From: Balaenoptera acutorostrata
Lineage: Eukaryota > Chordata > Mammalia > Artiodactyla > Balaenopteridae
Length of the DNA: 64,000 nt
Reading direction: 5' to 3'
Assembly (NCBI RefSeq): GCF_949987535.1
Contig: NC_080074.1
Location: 39,167,641-39,231,640, forward strand
Part shown: in pieces, positions 1-12,249 of the stretch
How the letters are laid out: each line of letters opens with the position of its first letter
Numbering within the stretch: the stretch's first letter is position 1
Notes under the pieces: model-generated
Told to the model about the DNA's origin: nothing
The model's input: the letters and a program-made list of their open reading frames with translations, nothing else
The model's database searches: none
Made by a program: the position numbers and the translations under genes

Positions 1-236
1 TGGGGTGAATTGCTTTTGATATACAGAGATGAGGATTGTGGGAGCTGGGAACCATGTAACTTTCTCCAAATGATAAGCTTCAATTATCTGGGCAATTCAA
101 TTATGGGAATAAGGTCCTTCCCAGTTATAACAGATTACGGTATATGCTACTTTAATTCAATTTATTGGACTGGGAAGTAAGGTTACTCAAAGTAGCCCAA
201 CAGTCTAAACTTCAGTTTGTTTGTTTTTTCTCATGA

Positions 237-499
237 ATGCTGTATTTTTTATTGAGATACAATTCACACGACATAAAATTCAGCCTTTTAAAATGTACAG
301 TTCAGTGGTTTATAGTATTTTCACAGAGTTGTACAATCATCACCACTATTTCCATCACCCCCAGAAGAAACCCTGTATCCATTAGCAGTCACTTCCCATC
401 TCCCACTCTGTCCCTGGCAACTACTAATGAGCTTCTATGGATACGCCTATTTTGGATAGTTCATATAAATGGAATAATTACAATATGTCTGGCTTCTTC
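237..499 (-). mobile_element. Old L1 3' end, part 1 (split by LTR)
   Basis: The sequence starting at the inverted tail (tttattgagatacaattcac) is the 3' untranslated end of an old mammalian L1 of the L1M type in reverse orientation. It is interrupted at 500 by a solo LTR and resumes at about 1015. The frame over 237-551 is a by-product, not a gene. Confidence 0.75.
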
Positions 500-1013
500 T
501 GTAACCATGGGTGAAATCCATTTCACCTGCCTTCACTCATCAAGGTTTTAAGACTTTCAGGTCCTCTAAGCAGCACATAGCCTGAACAATAAGGTGTCTG
601 ACCGAGTTGTTTTCCAGGAACTTGGAGTCAGCTGCATCTATTTCAAGCTGAACCAAGGGTCAGCTGTGTCTAGTTTGAGCTGAGCTCCTTAGGACTGGGA
701 AGGACCACTAAGCCTTGAACTGGGCATGCGCAGGCATCTGCCCTCGTGAACTTTAGAATGTGAAGAGGCCTGAAGCGTAGTTACGCCTGCGCAGAACAAC
801 AATTATCGCACCTTTTTCTAATCACCTTTCCCCGTTCCCCCTCGCCTCAGACAGCCCTGCTTCTTTTTTCTTTAGCCCATAAACACCCAAGCCCCTTGCC
901 TTCTTGGAGCAGATTCGAGACCTGCTCTCCCGTCTCCTCACTTTGCTGCAAACCTCGGCATCTCACCGTTTTAGCTTGCTGCACGTTGGGCAAAACAAAC
1001 CCGGTTAGTACCA
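500..1013. mobile_element. Solo LTR of an endogenous retrovirus (ERV1-like)
   Basis: A block of about 514 bases interrupts an L1. It starts with TG and ends with CA, and the flanks carry the 4-base repeat CTTC at 496-499 and 1015-1018, the target duplication size typical of gammaretrovirus-like (class I) elements. It is more GC-rich than its surroundings and contains an AATAAA-like tataa/cataaa stretch near 885 followed by a CT-rich zone, as in an R-U5 region. No internal retroviral genes are present, so this is the remnant left by LTR-LTR recombination. The family name is not assigned. Confidence 0.65.
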
Positions 1014-1014
1014 C

Positions 1015-1187
1015 CTTCACTTAGCATAAAGTTTTCAAGGTTGATATGTGTTGTATCATGAATAAGTACTTCATTCCTTTTTGTGGCTGAATACTATTCC
1101 ATTGTATGGTTAAACCTTATTTATCCATTTTTTGGCTATTATGAATAATGTTGCTATAAAAATTTACGTACAAGTGTTTGTGTGGAG
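1015..1187 (-). mobile_element. Old L1 3' end, part 2
   Basis: Continuation of the L1 that begins at 237, reading cttagcataaagttttcaag and on through the reverse complement of the end of ORF2 (attccattgtatgg, ccattttttggctattatg). It ends near 1187. Confidence 0.75.
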
Positions 1188-1994
1188 CCATTTTAGTTTG
1201 TATTTTTGAACTGGCACCAAAATAAAGCCCACACAATGTGATTAGTTGATAAATCTTTTAAGTCGCTATGGTTCCTCCTCTACAACTTTATATCTTTTGC
1301 AAATTTGTTGAAGAAATTGAATCATTAGTCCTGTACAGTTTTCCAAAATCTGGATTTTGCTGATTGCATTCTTTTGGCATAATTTAACATTCTTCTAACA
1401 TCTATAGTTTCATTCATTGGTAGCTGGCTGTAGAGGCTTGATTGGATTCAGGCTTGATGGGGGAGGGAGGGCTGGCAAGATTACATTATAGTCTGTTATT
1501 CTACAAACATTATGTCTGGTTGTATCTCTTTTTTTGATATTAGCAGCCATTGTTGATCTTTGCCGGGATCCATTATGGAATGAGAAGTAGTGATAGCCTA
1601 ATTCTGTCATTTCTTCTTTATTTATAGCTAGAATATGGTATAAAGAAAAAAATCTGTCCTCAGATATTTTTACTGCATTATTCAGTTTGTATATAAAAGG
1701 AAGGATAAAATGCTTGAATCTTTCCCTTTATTTGCTAGTTTTCAGAATAAATTGGTTCATTATCATCCTCTAATAATGACTATTCATGGGTTTTAAAAAT
1801 GAACTCATGGACTAAACATATTCAGTATATTCTAATCAGTTGGAGTTATTATTCTTTTTCAAATTAATAGTTGAATTTTTAAAAATAAGTTTCTGTATTT
1901 TGGCAGGACCACGTAAGTAGATTTTGACATTCATTATATTAGATGATTAACGATGATATTTCTTTTTATATAAAGTCCCGTTATTTAGGTTTTT
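1188..1994. other. Repeat-like sequence, family not assigned
   Basis: No gene seen. The stretch around 1330-1900 (for example the part near 1420-1470 and 1600-1640) has the look of a very old interspersed repeat, but I could not name it with confidence. Confidence 0.3.
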
Positions 1995-2473
1995 TGAAAA
2001 TGTATTTATTTTTTGTTGAACTATAGTTGATTTACAATGTTGTGTTAGTTTCTGGTGTACAGCAAAATGATTCAGTTATACATGTATAATATACATTCTT
2101 TTTCAGATTCTTTTCCATTATGGTTTATTACAGGACCATATGTATGTACTATACAGTAGGACCTTGTTCTTTATGTACTTTATATATAGTACTTTTTATC
2201 TACTAATTCCAAACTGCTAATTTATACCTCTTCTCCGTGCTTTCCCCTTTGGTAAACATAAGTTTGTTTTCTATGCCTGTGAGTCTTGTTTCTGTTTTGT
2301 AAATAAGTTCATTTGTATCATTTTTTTGGATTCCATATATCACTGATATCATATGATATTTGTCTTTGTCTGACTTACTTCACTTAGTATGATAATCTCT
2401 AGGTCCATCCATGTTGCTGCAAATGTCATTATTTCATTCTTTTTTATGGCCGAGTAATATTCCACTGTGTGTA

Positions 2474-2510
<37 letters not shown>

Positions 2511-3470
2511 CTCCACACACATCTTCTTTATCCATTCCTCTGTCAGTGGACATTTAGGTTGCATCCATGTCTTGGCTATTGTAAATAGTTCTGCATTGAA
2601 CATTCGGGTGCATGTATCTTTTCTAATTAGAGTTTTGTCCAGATACATGCTCAGGAGTGGGATTGCTGGATCATATGGTAACTCTTTTTTTAGCTCTCCC
2701 AATGCTACTTGCTGAAGAGACTGTCTTTTCTCCATTGTATTCTTGACTCCTTAGTTGAGGGTTCATTACCATTGGTGAGTGGGTTTTTTCCTGAGCTCTC
2801 TATTTTGTTCCATTGATCCATATATCTGTTTTTGTGCCAATACCACAGTGTTTTGATTACTGGAGCTTTGAATAATTGTCTGAAGTTTAGGAGGGTTATG
2901 CTTCCAGTTTTGTTCTTTTTCCTCAGGATTGCTTTGGCAATTCTGGGTCTTTCGTGGTTCCATATACATTTTAATTATTTGTTGTAGTTCTGTGAAAAAT
3001 GTCATGGTTAATCTGATAGGGATCACATTAAATCTGTAGATTGTTTTGGGTACTATGGCCATTTTAACAGTATTAATTCTTCTAGTCCAAGAGTTTGGGA
3101 TATCTTTCCATTTCTTTGAATCATCTTCAATTTCCTTTATCAATATTTTACCATTCTCAGCATATAAGTCTTTCATCTCCTTGGTCAGGTTTATTCCTAA
3201 GTATTTTATTTTTTGATGCAATTTTAAAAGAGATTTTTTTTTACTTTCCCTTTCTGATATTTCATTGTTAGTGTAAAGAAATGCAACAGATTTCTGTATG
3301 ATAATTTTATATCCTGCTACCTTGCTGAATTTGTTTATCAGTTCTAGTAGTTTTTGTGTGGAGTCTTTAGGGTTTTCTATATAAAGTATCATATCATCTG
3401 CATATAATGACAATTTTACCTCTTCCCTTTCAGTTTGGATACGTTTTATTTCTTTAAACTTCAGGTTTTG
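1995..3470 (-). mobile_element. L1 fragment with ORF2 remnant
   Basis: An L1 in reverse orientation. The 3' untranslated end lies at the low coordinates, then broken ORF2. On the minus strand the frame over 2766-3578 contains [16 protein letters not shown], the reverse-transcriptase YADD-type active site and its following helix. The piece over 2349-2735 carries the ORF2 C-terminus ([18 protein letters not shown]). An internal deletion near 2700-2760 and several frame breaks show it is dead. A GT/AT microsatellite has grown inside it at 2474-2511. Confidence 0.85.
2474..2511. repeat. (GT)n(AT)n microsatellite inside L1
   Basis: An uninterrupted run of GT followed by AT dinucleotides, located where the L1 consensus reads a short tgtatatatgt. 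Confidence 0.9.
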
Positions 3471-5239
3471 TTTCTGGGACATACATCTTTGAATTCTTAT
3501 AAATTTTGAAGAAAATGTTAATGTTTCACACTGGGGTGGTATGACCCACTGGGCATTAGAAGTTGGGTGAGTGTTCATCCTGAAAAGGTGAAATTATTTA
3601 TGATCTTTAAAGGAAATGAAGACCAAAGGAAATAAGACCATGGAACATACTGAGATTTTTTGCTCCAAAGTTCATTTTGGTTTAGAGTGAGGGGCTTAAA
3701 TTTAACATGATTTCATTTTTTTCCCCCTAGCAGCCAATTTCCCTACATCATTTACTGAATAATGATGTGTCTTTTCTTCCTTGGTGGATGATATTTCCTT
3801 ACTGACATATTAAAATCTTATAACATGGCCTGTGTTTGAAAACTTGTCTCTTTCATTAGGTATTGCTTCTTCTCATGTCAGTCATACACTTTATTTTGAT
3901 AATAAAATATTTTAATAGATGAGAGGGAAGTTCTCGCCTCATCACTCTTATTACTCAAAAAAGTTTATCTTATTTCTCAGTTATTTATTCTTCCAGATGA
4001 ACTTAAGATGTTTTTATAAATATGAAATAATCTAATACTATTTAAGATTTTTAAATTGGCATATTAAACTTATGAAGTAATTTGAGAAGAACCATGTTTT
4101 TTATAATAGGCTTCCCTTACCAAAAAATATAATCATATCTTAGATTTCCCTGTTTTATAGTTTTCTTCAGAAGTGACCTCTAAGTTTAGCTTCTTGGTAT
4201 TTTATATTTTGTACACTATCAGTGAACTGATTTTTCCATATCTTCTCACTCATTAATTGGTTGCTTATAATTTTTGAATATTTGTGGTCACTTGTATTAG
4301 AGAACTTGTTATTACTTATAAAGTATTTCAGTCTACTTATTTGTATCTTCTAGGTATGCAATATTTTTGTGTTGAATCATGACAGTTTTGACTTCTGTTA
4401 TTTTTGTTTTCCTTATTGCTTTGGTTAGATTAGCAGTATACATTTTTGGTACCTGATTTTGATAAAAATCTTTGTCTCTAAAATCTCTCTAGTACCTTAG
4501 TTATTTAAAGCACATATGTATTTTTCATGCAGTTACCATTTATTTACTACTGTTAAGCCACAGTGAAGGAGTGATATAGAGATAGGTACACATGTGTATG
4601 TGTATCTCTGCCTGTTTGTTTATCTGTATCTATCTTCAGGAAATGAGGGGTTATTGAACCCTGCCTGAGTCTCTCTACTTTGTGTCTGTCCCTGAGGAAG
4701 GGAGATGCCTCTGAACCTAGCTGGACAGTAGGACCCTGCTCCCTGATGACCCACTTCCCTGCCTCCGGCTTTTCTTGGATCTGAGTAGTGCCAGTTCCTG
4801 GATTCTCCTTAGCCTTGCTCCACCTGCCTGTTATGATATGCTACCTCCTACTGGTCCACCCTCGTGTGTCCTGCTAGCCTGCTTTGCCACCTGTTGCTCG
4901 TTACTGTCCTCTCTGGCCCTGGTGTCCGCCTCCATGCCTGTACACATTGGCAGCTGAATGCAGACCTGCCTCTGCGTGGCCAGAAACTGTCTCACCTCGT
5001 GGAATATTTTGTTGCAAGTTTCTTCTGGAACTGCCTCTCCCTGCTTTTTTAGTCTAATTAGTTTTGATGAGGTCTTTAAAAAAATATATTAAATCCATAC
5101 CTGTCTCCTTAAGGAGTAAATATAATGTAATTCAAAAAGAAAAATATGTTTTCTTAAAGAGGACTTTGGTTATAATATTCCAGTGGCTATTGAAATATAT
5201 TGGATTTCTATAAATGGTCCCCAAATTTTATGTTTTGAA
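3471..5239. other. Flank without recognised genes
   Basis: AT-rich sequence without a supported gene or named repeat. A more GC-rich patch at about 4640-5050 gives short overlapping frames but no start context, splice pattern or protein motif. Confidence 0.4.
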
Positions 5240-5254
5240 GGCCTATGTGCTTTT

Positions 5255-5599
5255 TTTTTTTACAAAGTTTTTTTTGTGTTTTTTTAAAATATATTTGTCT
5301 TAACCATATTTGTTTATTTATTTTTTTATTTTTATTTTATGGCTGTGTTGGGTCTTCGTTTCTGTGCAAGTGCTTTCTCTAGTTGCGGAGAGCGGGGGGC
5401 CACTCTTCATCGCGGTGCGCGCGCCTCACTATCGTGGCCTATCGTTGCGGAGTACAGGCTCCAGACACGCAGGCTCAGTAGTTGTGGCTCACGGGCTTAG
5501 TTGCTCCGCGGCATGTGGGATCTTCCCAGACCAGGGCTCGAACCCGTGTCCCCTGCATTGGCAGGCAGATTCTCAACCACTGCGCCACCAGGGAAGCCC
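5255..5599 (-). mobile_element. CHR-type tRNA-derived SINE
   Basis: On the minus strand the element starts gggcttccctggtggcgcag, contains a tRNA-derived head with the B-box-like gggttcgagccc, and ends in an A-rich tail, seen here as a T/TTTA-rich run. The 15-base target duplication ggcctatgtgctttt flanks it at 5240-5254 and 5600-5614, with an L1-endonuclease-like TT/AAAA site on the minus strand. This family places the genome among cetaceans and their relatives. Confidence 0.9.
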
Positions 5600-5625
5600 G
5601 GCCTATGTGCTTTTAAGAGGAAGGG

Positions 5626-5628
5626 TGT

Positions 5629-5679
<51 letters not shown>

Positions 5680-5700
5680 CGCGTGCGTTTTTGTGTGCAC
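5626..5700. repeat. (GT)n / (GC,GT)n microsatellite
   Basis: About 70 bases of GT repeats with GC-containing variants just after the SINE's 3' target duplication. Confidence 0.9.
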
Positions 5701-6741
5701 AATATAAGGATATAAACCATTAGCTTTGCTGTTTACATACTGCTGTGAACTGGGAAATCATGTTTGTTGAAGTGTCTATAATGTAAGACAAAAAATACTG
5801 TCGATGAACTGGTTTTTAATGTGTTGCCCAAATGTACAGAATTCCTTTTTGTCACCTTCAGTTGTTCAGAGGTTTTTCACGTACCGTTAAGATCTCAGTT
5901 TCATTCTGGATAACTGATGATCCTGAACAAATGACAGATTACTGTCTGGCCATTTTCCCTGCTCCCTCACTTTCATTGATCTTTGATCCAGTAGTGTTTG
6001 TTTGCTCCTTGATTGAAAAGATATTTTAGCAAGTGTGGATTGGTAGGAAAATACACTGTTGCATAGACAACATTAGTTTACCTCTTCTAAGGGAAACTTG
6101 CCAATTGCACATATTAGTTCAAGTTTATCTCATATAGAAGATATTATGCTAAATTCAACGAGGTTAAAATCATGAGAAAAACTTAGTCTTTGTTCACAAG
6201 CAGCTGACAATCTAGTAAGCGGGGAATGCCAGCGGAGGGTAAGAACTATTGAGGAGAATGTAGGAGCTAAAGTGTGGTACTGGGAATGTGTACAGTGTGT
6301 TTTAGTAGGCAGCAAGTATTCTGGTTTGGCTGGAAAACTGGAGTAAGACTGTGGGAAAGGCATTTTATGAGTTTAACTCCATAGGCAATGAAGGGCTACC
6401 GAACGGATCAGTAAAATGATCAGAGCTGTGAGCTAAGGAGATAAATCTGGCAATGAGTTCCAGAGAATTGGAAAAACAAACAATACATTTTGGTTTGGAT
6501 CAAATATATATTGGAGGAGGCAGCAAATTACAGAAAGACTATCAAACTAGATACCTGAATTCAAAGGCTAGCACTACCACTGGCTGACTGTGTGACATGA
6601 ATAATTTGCATAAAAGGGCCTATTTTAGATGCTATCAGGAAACTTCTGTTCTTGAGGATGGGAGTAATTAGAGTTCACACGTATGTTCTACATCCAAGTA
6701 GGTGAGATCAAAGATGCTATGTATCTGATGGTCTCTGGGTA
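5700..6741. other. Flank with faint L2 / MIR traces
   Basis: No gene seen. The part over about 6180-6480 resembles a degraded L2 in reverse orientation (phrases such as caatgaagggctac near 6388), and 6540-6610 a short MIR-like piece. Both are weak matches. Confidence 0.35.
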
Positions 6742-7005
6742 ATACAATGGCATATGGTGGCTGATAATGGAGACTCTGAAATCAGATTTCTGGTTTCAGC
6801 TCTAGCTCTTTCACCTACTTGATGTGTAACCTTGGGCAGGTTATTTAACCCGTTTTTTGTTTTTTTGTTTTTGTTTTCTCATCTGTAAAAGGCAAATCAC
6901 AGCACCTACTTCCAAGAATTGTTAGGAGATTAATTAATATTTGTAAAATCCTTAGAAGAGTACCTGGGACATAGTAATGATTCAATAAAGAAAGCTATTA
7001 GTAAT
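6742..7005 (+). mobile_element. MIR SINE
   Basis: It matches the MIR pattern: gtgtaaccttgggcaggtta followed by ctcatctgtaaaa, then an end resembling cctgggacatagtaatgattc. It is an ancient mammalian SINE. Confidence 0.8.
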
Positions 7006-7071
7006 CACAATAAATAAAATTATGTCTATTTCATGTAAATTTTTCATATCACAGTTGTAAGTGTATTCTTT

Positions 7072-8339
7072 TTTTTTTAACATCTTTATTGGAGTATAAT
7101 TGCTTTACAGTGGTGTGTTAGTTTCTGCTGTATAACAAAGTGAATCAGCTATACATATACATTTATCCCCATATCCCCTCCCTCTTGCATCTCCCTCCCA
7201 CCCTCCCTATCCCACCCCTCTAGGTGGTCACAAAGCACTGAGCTGATCTCCCTGTGCTGTGCGGCTGCTTCCCACTATCCCACTATCTATTTTACATTTG
7301 GTAGTGTATATATGTCCATGCCACTCTCTCACTTCACCCCAGCTTACCCGTCCCCCTCCCCGTGTCCCCAAGTCCATTCTCTACGTCTGCGTCTTTATTC
7401 CTGTCCTGCCCCTAGGTTCTTCATAACCATTTTTTTTTAAGATTCCATATATATGTGTTAGCATACTGTATTTGTTTTTCTCTTTCTGACTTACTTCACT
7501 CTGTGACAGACTCTAGGTCCGTCCACCTCACTACAAATAACTCAAATTTGTTTCTTTTTATGGCTGAGTAATATTCCGTTGTATATATGTGCCACATCTT
7601 CTTTATCCATTCATCTGTCGATAGACACTTAGGTTGCTTCCATGTCCTGGCTATTGTAAATAGAGCTGCAATGAACATTGTGGTACATGACTCTTTTTGA
7701 ATTATGGTTTTCTCAGGGTATATGCCAGTAGTGGGATTGCTGGGTCGTATGGTAGTTCTATTTTTAGTTTGTTAAGGAACCTCCATACTGTTCTCCATAG
7801 TGGCTGTATCAATTTACATTCCCACCAACGGTGCAAGAGGGTTCCCTTTTCTCCACACCCTCTCCAGATTTATTGTTTGTAGATTTTTTGATGATGGGCA
7901 TTCTGACTGGTGTGAGGTGATAGCTCATGGTAGTTTTGATTTGCATTTCTCTAATGATTAGTGATGTTGAGCATTCTTTCATGTGTTTGTTGGCAATCTG
8001 TATATCTTCTTTTGAGAAATGTCTATTTAGGTCTTCTGCCCATTTTTGGATTGGGTTGTTTTTTTGATATTGAGCTGCATGAGCTGCTTGTAAATTTTGG
8101 AGATTAATCCTTTGTCCAGACACTATAAAATTCTTAGAGGAAAACATAGGCAGAACACTCTATGACATAAATCACAGCAAGATCCTTTTTGACCCACTTC
8201 CTAGAGAAATGGAAATAAAAACAAAAATAAACAAATGGGACCTAATGAAACTTAAAAGCTTTTGCACAGCAAAGGAAACCATAAACAAGACCAAAAGACA
8301 ACCCTCAGAATGGGAGAAAATATTTGCAAATGAAGCAAC
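7072..8339 (-). mobile_element. L1 insertion with 5' inversion (twin priming)
   Basis: From 7072 to about 8115 the sequence is the L1 3' end in reverse orientation, including the A tail (seen as T) and ORF2 C-terminus. From about 8117 to 8339 the adjoining upstream part of ORF2 ([30 protein letters not shown]) appears in forward orientation. This inversion at the 5' end is the mark of twin priming. The whole unit is bracketed by an exact 16-base duplication, tgtaagtgtattcttt, at 7056-7071 and 8340-8355. The frames are already broken in places. Confidence 0.9.
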
Positions 8340-8355
8340 TGTAAGTGTATTCTTT

Positions 8356-9119
8356 AAAACATAAATAAATAAAAACTCTGATGTAACAGCCCAGGGAGTA
8401 GATGTTGATCCTGTTAGCAAGCACCGGCTTTATGAATGTGGTGCCCTCAAATTGATGAAGCTCTGTTTTCTAGTACGAGAGTACAGCAAGTGAATTCATC
8501 ATATCGTCCATGGCAGTTCACCTGGTTATAAATACTAAGTGATTAAGAACTTAGTGAATTCTGTGGAAAGCACTTGCAGCATGTCAAGTTTTATTTTTAA
8601 TGTTTAAGACACCGATTTTAGAGCTTTGGGAATGGAGTAAATAAATAACAATAAGTAAATATTTCTCTCCATATTGCCCTCAGTCAGGCAGGAGAGCAGG
8701 ATACTTTGATAGATTCGTGAAAATAGTCCATAAACATTTAAGTCATTGTTATAAATTATTACAGTTTAAATTGTACTTTTAAAATTATGAAATATTTCAA
8801 ACACAAAACTTTAGAGAATAATATAGTTTTAACTCATTACTTAATTTTAACAAATCTGTGTTGCCACATATGCTTTAAACTTTAAAACAAAATTTACAAA
8901 TGCATTTGAAACTCTTGTGGATCATCTTGATTTCCTGGCAATCCGTCTTCTCCCTGCATTCCTCCCACGTCAGACGAAGCCATGATTCTGATGCCAGTAC
9001 TTACATTACCATTTATGATTTTATGTATGTACTATAATGAATGGATCCATAAAAATATGTACTACTTGTATTTTAAAAACATATGAATAGCATTCTTTAA
9101 ATACTTATTTTTTCATTAT
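8356..9119. other. Flank without recognised features
   Basis: AT-rich sequence, no supported gene or repeat. Confidence 0.4.
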
Positions 9120-11200
9120 TATTCTATTTTTTAATCAACTTTATTGAATTATAATTTACATGGAAAATATGCATTCACTGTATGTACACAACTTAAAGCA
9201 TTTTGACAAATGAATATACCTGTATAAATAACACTCCATTCAAGATACAGAACACTTTCATCACCCCCCTAAAGTTGCCTTTTGTCCATTGCAGTTGATT
9301 CCCCACATATATACTACACTCCAGGTAATCACTGATTTGATCTCCATCACTCTAGATTAGTTTGACCTGCTCCAGAACTACATCTGAATGGATTCTTACA
9401 GTGTGTATTCCCTTGTATCTGTCTTCTTTCACTCAGTATAATGTTTTTGAAGATTTTCACTCTTCTCTTGTGTATCAATAGTTCATTTCTATTTTATTGT
9501 CAAAAAATACCACAACTTATTTGTTCATTCTTGCTGATGGGTATTTGGACTCTTTCCATTTTTGGCCATTATGAATAAAACTACTAAGAGCACTATTAAT
9601 ACAAGTCCTTTTCTGGAAATATATTTTAATTTCTCTTGGATAAATGTCTAGGAGTGGTAATGCTGGGTAATATGGCAATAGGGTATCCTCTTTATAAGAA
9701 ACTACCAAACTGTTTTCCAAAGTGATTGTACCATATACCATGCAGTTCCAGCTGCTCAAATTCCATGCTGGGATGACTTGATATTACCAGTCATTTTAAC
9801 TTTAATCATTCTATTAGTATGGTTACTTCATTCTGATTTTTATTTGCATTTCCTTGATGACTAATGATGTTGAGTACCCTTTCATGTATTGGCCATTTAT
9901 ATGTGTGTGTGCGTGTGTGTATTATTCTGTAAATATATATGTATTCTGGATACCATTCCCAGGACTTGCATCTTGTCACATTTATTGTGAATATTTTCTC
10001 CCATTCTCTTCAGCCTGTGGCTTGACTTTTCATTTTCTTAATAGTGTCTTTTAAAGAGAAGAATGTTATAATTTTGGTGAAGTACAATGTCAGTCTTTTC
10101 TTTTATATTTTATTTCTTTGTATTCTAAGAAATCTTTGCCTTTCCCAAAGTCATGAGGATTTTCATACTTTTTTTCTATAAGCTTTATAGTTTTAGCTTT
10201 TATACTTAGGTCTGTGTTGCATTTCAAGTTAATTTTTGTATTTGTTATATGGGCTAGAGATGAAGGTTCATGTTTTTCCAAATGGGCATCCAGTTGTTCC
10301 AACACTGTTTATTGGAAAGACTATCTTTTCCCCATTGAATTACATTGTCACCTTTGTTGACAACTAATTGACCAACTGTGTGAGAATTTATTTTTTTACT
10401 TTCTATTTTTTATTTTAATGGAAATGCTATAGATGTGTAGAGTAAGTCATTCAACTGTGTTCTATTTGAATATTGTTTTGGCTATTCTAGATCCTTTGCA
10501 TCATTTCTATATAAATTGTAAAAACAAGTTTATTGATTTCTAGAAAAAAAGCCTTATGGGATTAAGATTGATATTCCATTTAATCCGTACATCAGTATGA
10601 GGAGAATTGACTTCTCAGCAACATTGAGTTTTGAGTTCATGGATATGCATTTTTAAAAATTTATTTAAGTCTTCTTTAATTCTTCTCATCAATATTGTTT
10701 TTAGTGTATGAGTCTTGCATATACTTTGTTAAATTTATTCTAAGCATTTCATGTTTATGGATGCTGTTGTTAATGGTATTTTTAATTGCAGTTTCCAGTT
10801 CATTGATTAATATGTAGAGATAAAATTGATTTTTGTATCTTGATCTTATATCCTGTAACCTTTTTAAAGCTATTTATTATACCTAGTGGCTTTTTCTCTT
10901 TTGTAGCTTTTTCAGGAATTTCCTCATACATAATTATACTCTCTACTCATATAGACAATTTTTTCTCTTCATTTACAAACCTTATTCCTTTTCTTCCTTT
11001 CTTTCTTTCTTTTTTTTTTTTTTTTTTTGCCTTATTGTAATGGCTAGAAACACCAGTACAGTGTTGAATATAAGTTGTGAAAGTGGGCGTTTTTGCTTTT
11101 TTCTTGCTCTTAGGATGAAGGCCTTTAATATTTCACCATGACATTAGCTCTAGTTTTTTTGTATTTGCCCTTAATCAGGTTTAGGAGGTAATTTGAGCAC
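9120..11200 (-). mobile_element. Old, long L1 fragment
   Basis: It begins as an L1 3' end in reverse orientation (ctttattgaattataatttac) and follows the L1 order through ORF2 to the reverse-transcriptase region near 11040-11190, where gttgaatataagttgtgaaa and later phrases match the same region of younger copies. Many indels and stops show great age. A T-rich tract lies at 11010-11028. Confidence 0.7.
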
Positions 11201-11357
11201 TTTGAATATGTCATTCCATTGTCAGTTGGCTTGCATTGTTTCTGAATAGAAGCCAGCATATTTTCTTATATTTGAACACCTCAATAGCTCTCTATTTTCT
11301 TTGTTGCCTTTAAAATTTTTATCTTTATCATTGGCTTTCAGTAACTTGTGATACTGA

Positions 11358-12249
11358 AATGCAGCTTCCATCTTTACTAAATGTGGTCTCTTATGAGATG
11401 CAGCTTCCATCTCTACTAAATGTGGTCTCTTATGAGATGCAGCTTCCATCTCTACTAAATGTGGCCTCTTATGAGATGCAGCTTCCATCTCTACTAAATG
11501 TGGCCTCTTATGAGATGCAGCTTCCATCTCTACTAAATGTGGCCTCTTATGAGATGCAGCTTCCATCTCTACTAAATGTGGCCTCTTATGAGATGCAGCT
11601 TCCATCTCTACTAAATGTGGCCTCTTATGAGATGCAGCTTCCATCTCTACTAAATGTGGCCTCTTATGAGATGCAGCTTCCATCTCTACTAAATGTGGCC
11701 TCTTATGAGATGCAGCTTCCATCTCTACTAAATGTGGCCTCTTATGAGATGCAGCTTCCATCTCTACTAAATGTGGCCTCTTATGAGATGCAGCTTCCAT
11801 CTCTACTAAATGTGGCCTCTTATGAGATGCAGCTTCCATCTCTACTAAATGTGGCCTCTTGTGAGATGCAGCTTCCATCTCTACTCAATGTGGCCTCTTA
11901 TGAGATGCAGCTTCCATCTCTACTCAATGTGGCCTCTTATGAGATGCAGCTTCCATCTCTACTCAATGTGGCCTCTTATGAGATGCAGCTTCCATCTCTA
12001 CTCAATGTGGCCTCTTATGAGATGCAGCTTCCATCTCTACTCAATGTGGCCTCTTATGAGATGCAGCTTCCATCTCTACTCAATGTGGCCTCTTATGAGA
12101 TGCAGCTTCTGTCTCTACTAAATGTGGCCTCTTATGAGATGCAGCTTCCATCTCTACTCAATGTGGCCTCTTATGAGATGCAGCTTCCATCTCTACTAAA
12201 TGTGGCCTCTTATGAGATGCAGCTTCCATCTCTACTAAATGTGGCCTCT
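11358..12249. repeat. 39-bp minisatellite, 23 copies
   Basis: Twenty-three head-to-tail copies, each exactly 39 bases (atgcagcttccatctctact, then aaatgtggcctcttatgag), starting at 11359 and every 39 bases to 12217; the last is cut short after cctct. Copies 1-2 carry gtggtc. Copies 3-13 carry ctaaat with gtggcc, copy 13 also having ttgtga. Copies 14-19 and 21 carry ctcaat, and copy 20 has cttctgtct. Because 39 is a multiple of three, long frames stay open: MQLPSLLNVASYE repeats on the plus strand and MEAASHKRPHLVE on the minus strand. These are not genes. The array sits at the edge of an old L1, 3.6 kb past the PTPRQ stop. Confidence 0.97.

Noticed and set aside
5255..5599. Functional tRNA gene
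   Set aside because: The tRNA-like head belongs to the SINE; there is no intact cloverleaf or anticodon arm that I can support.
5310..5723. 137-codon open frame
   Set aside because: It runs through a CHR SINE and a GT microsatellite; no homology to a protein.
11358..12249. CRISPR-like array
   Set aside because: The units are directly adjacent with no unique spacers, and the genome is mammalian.
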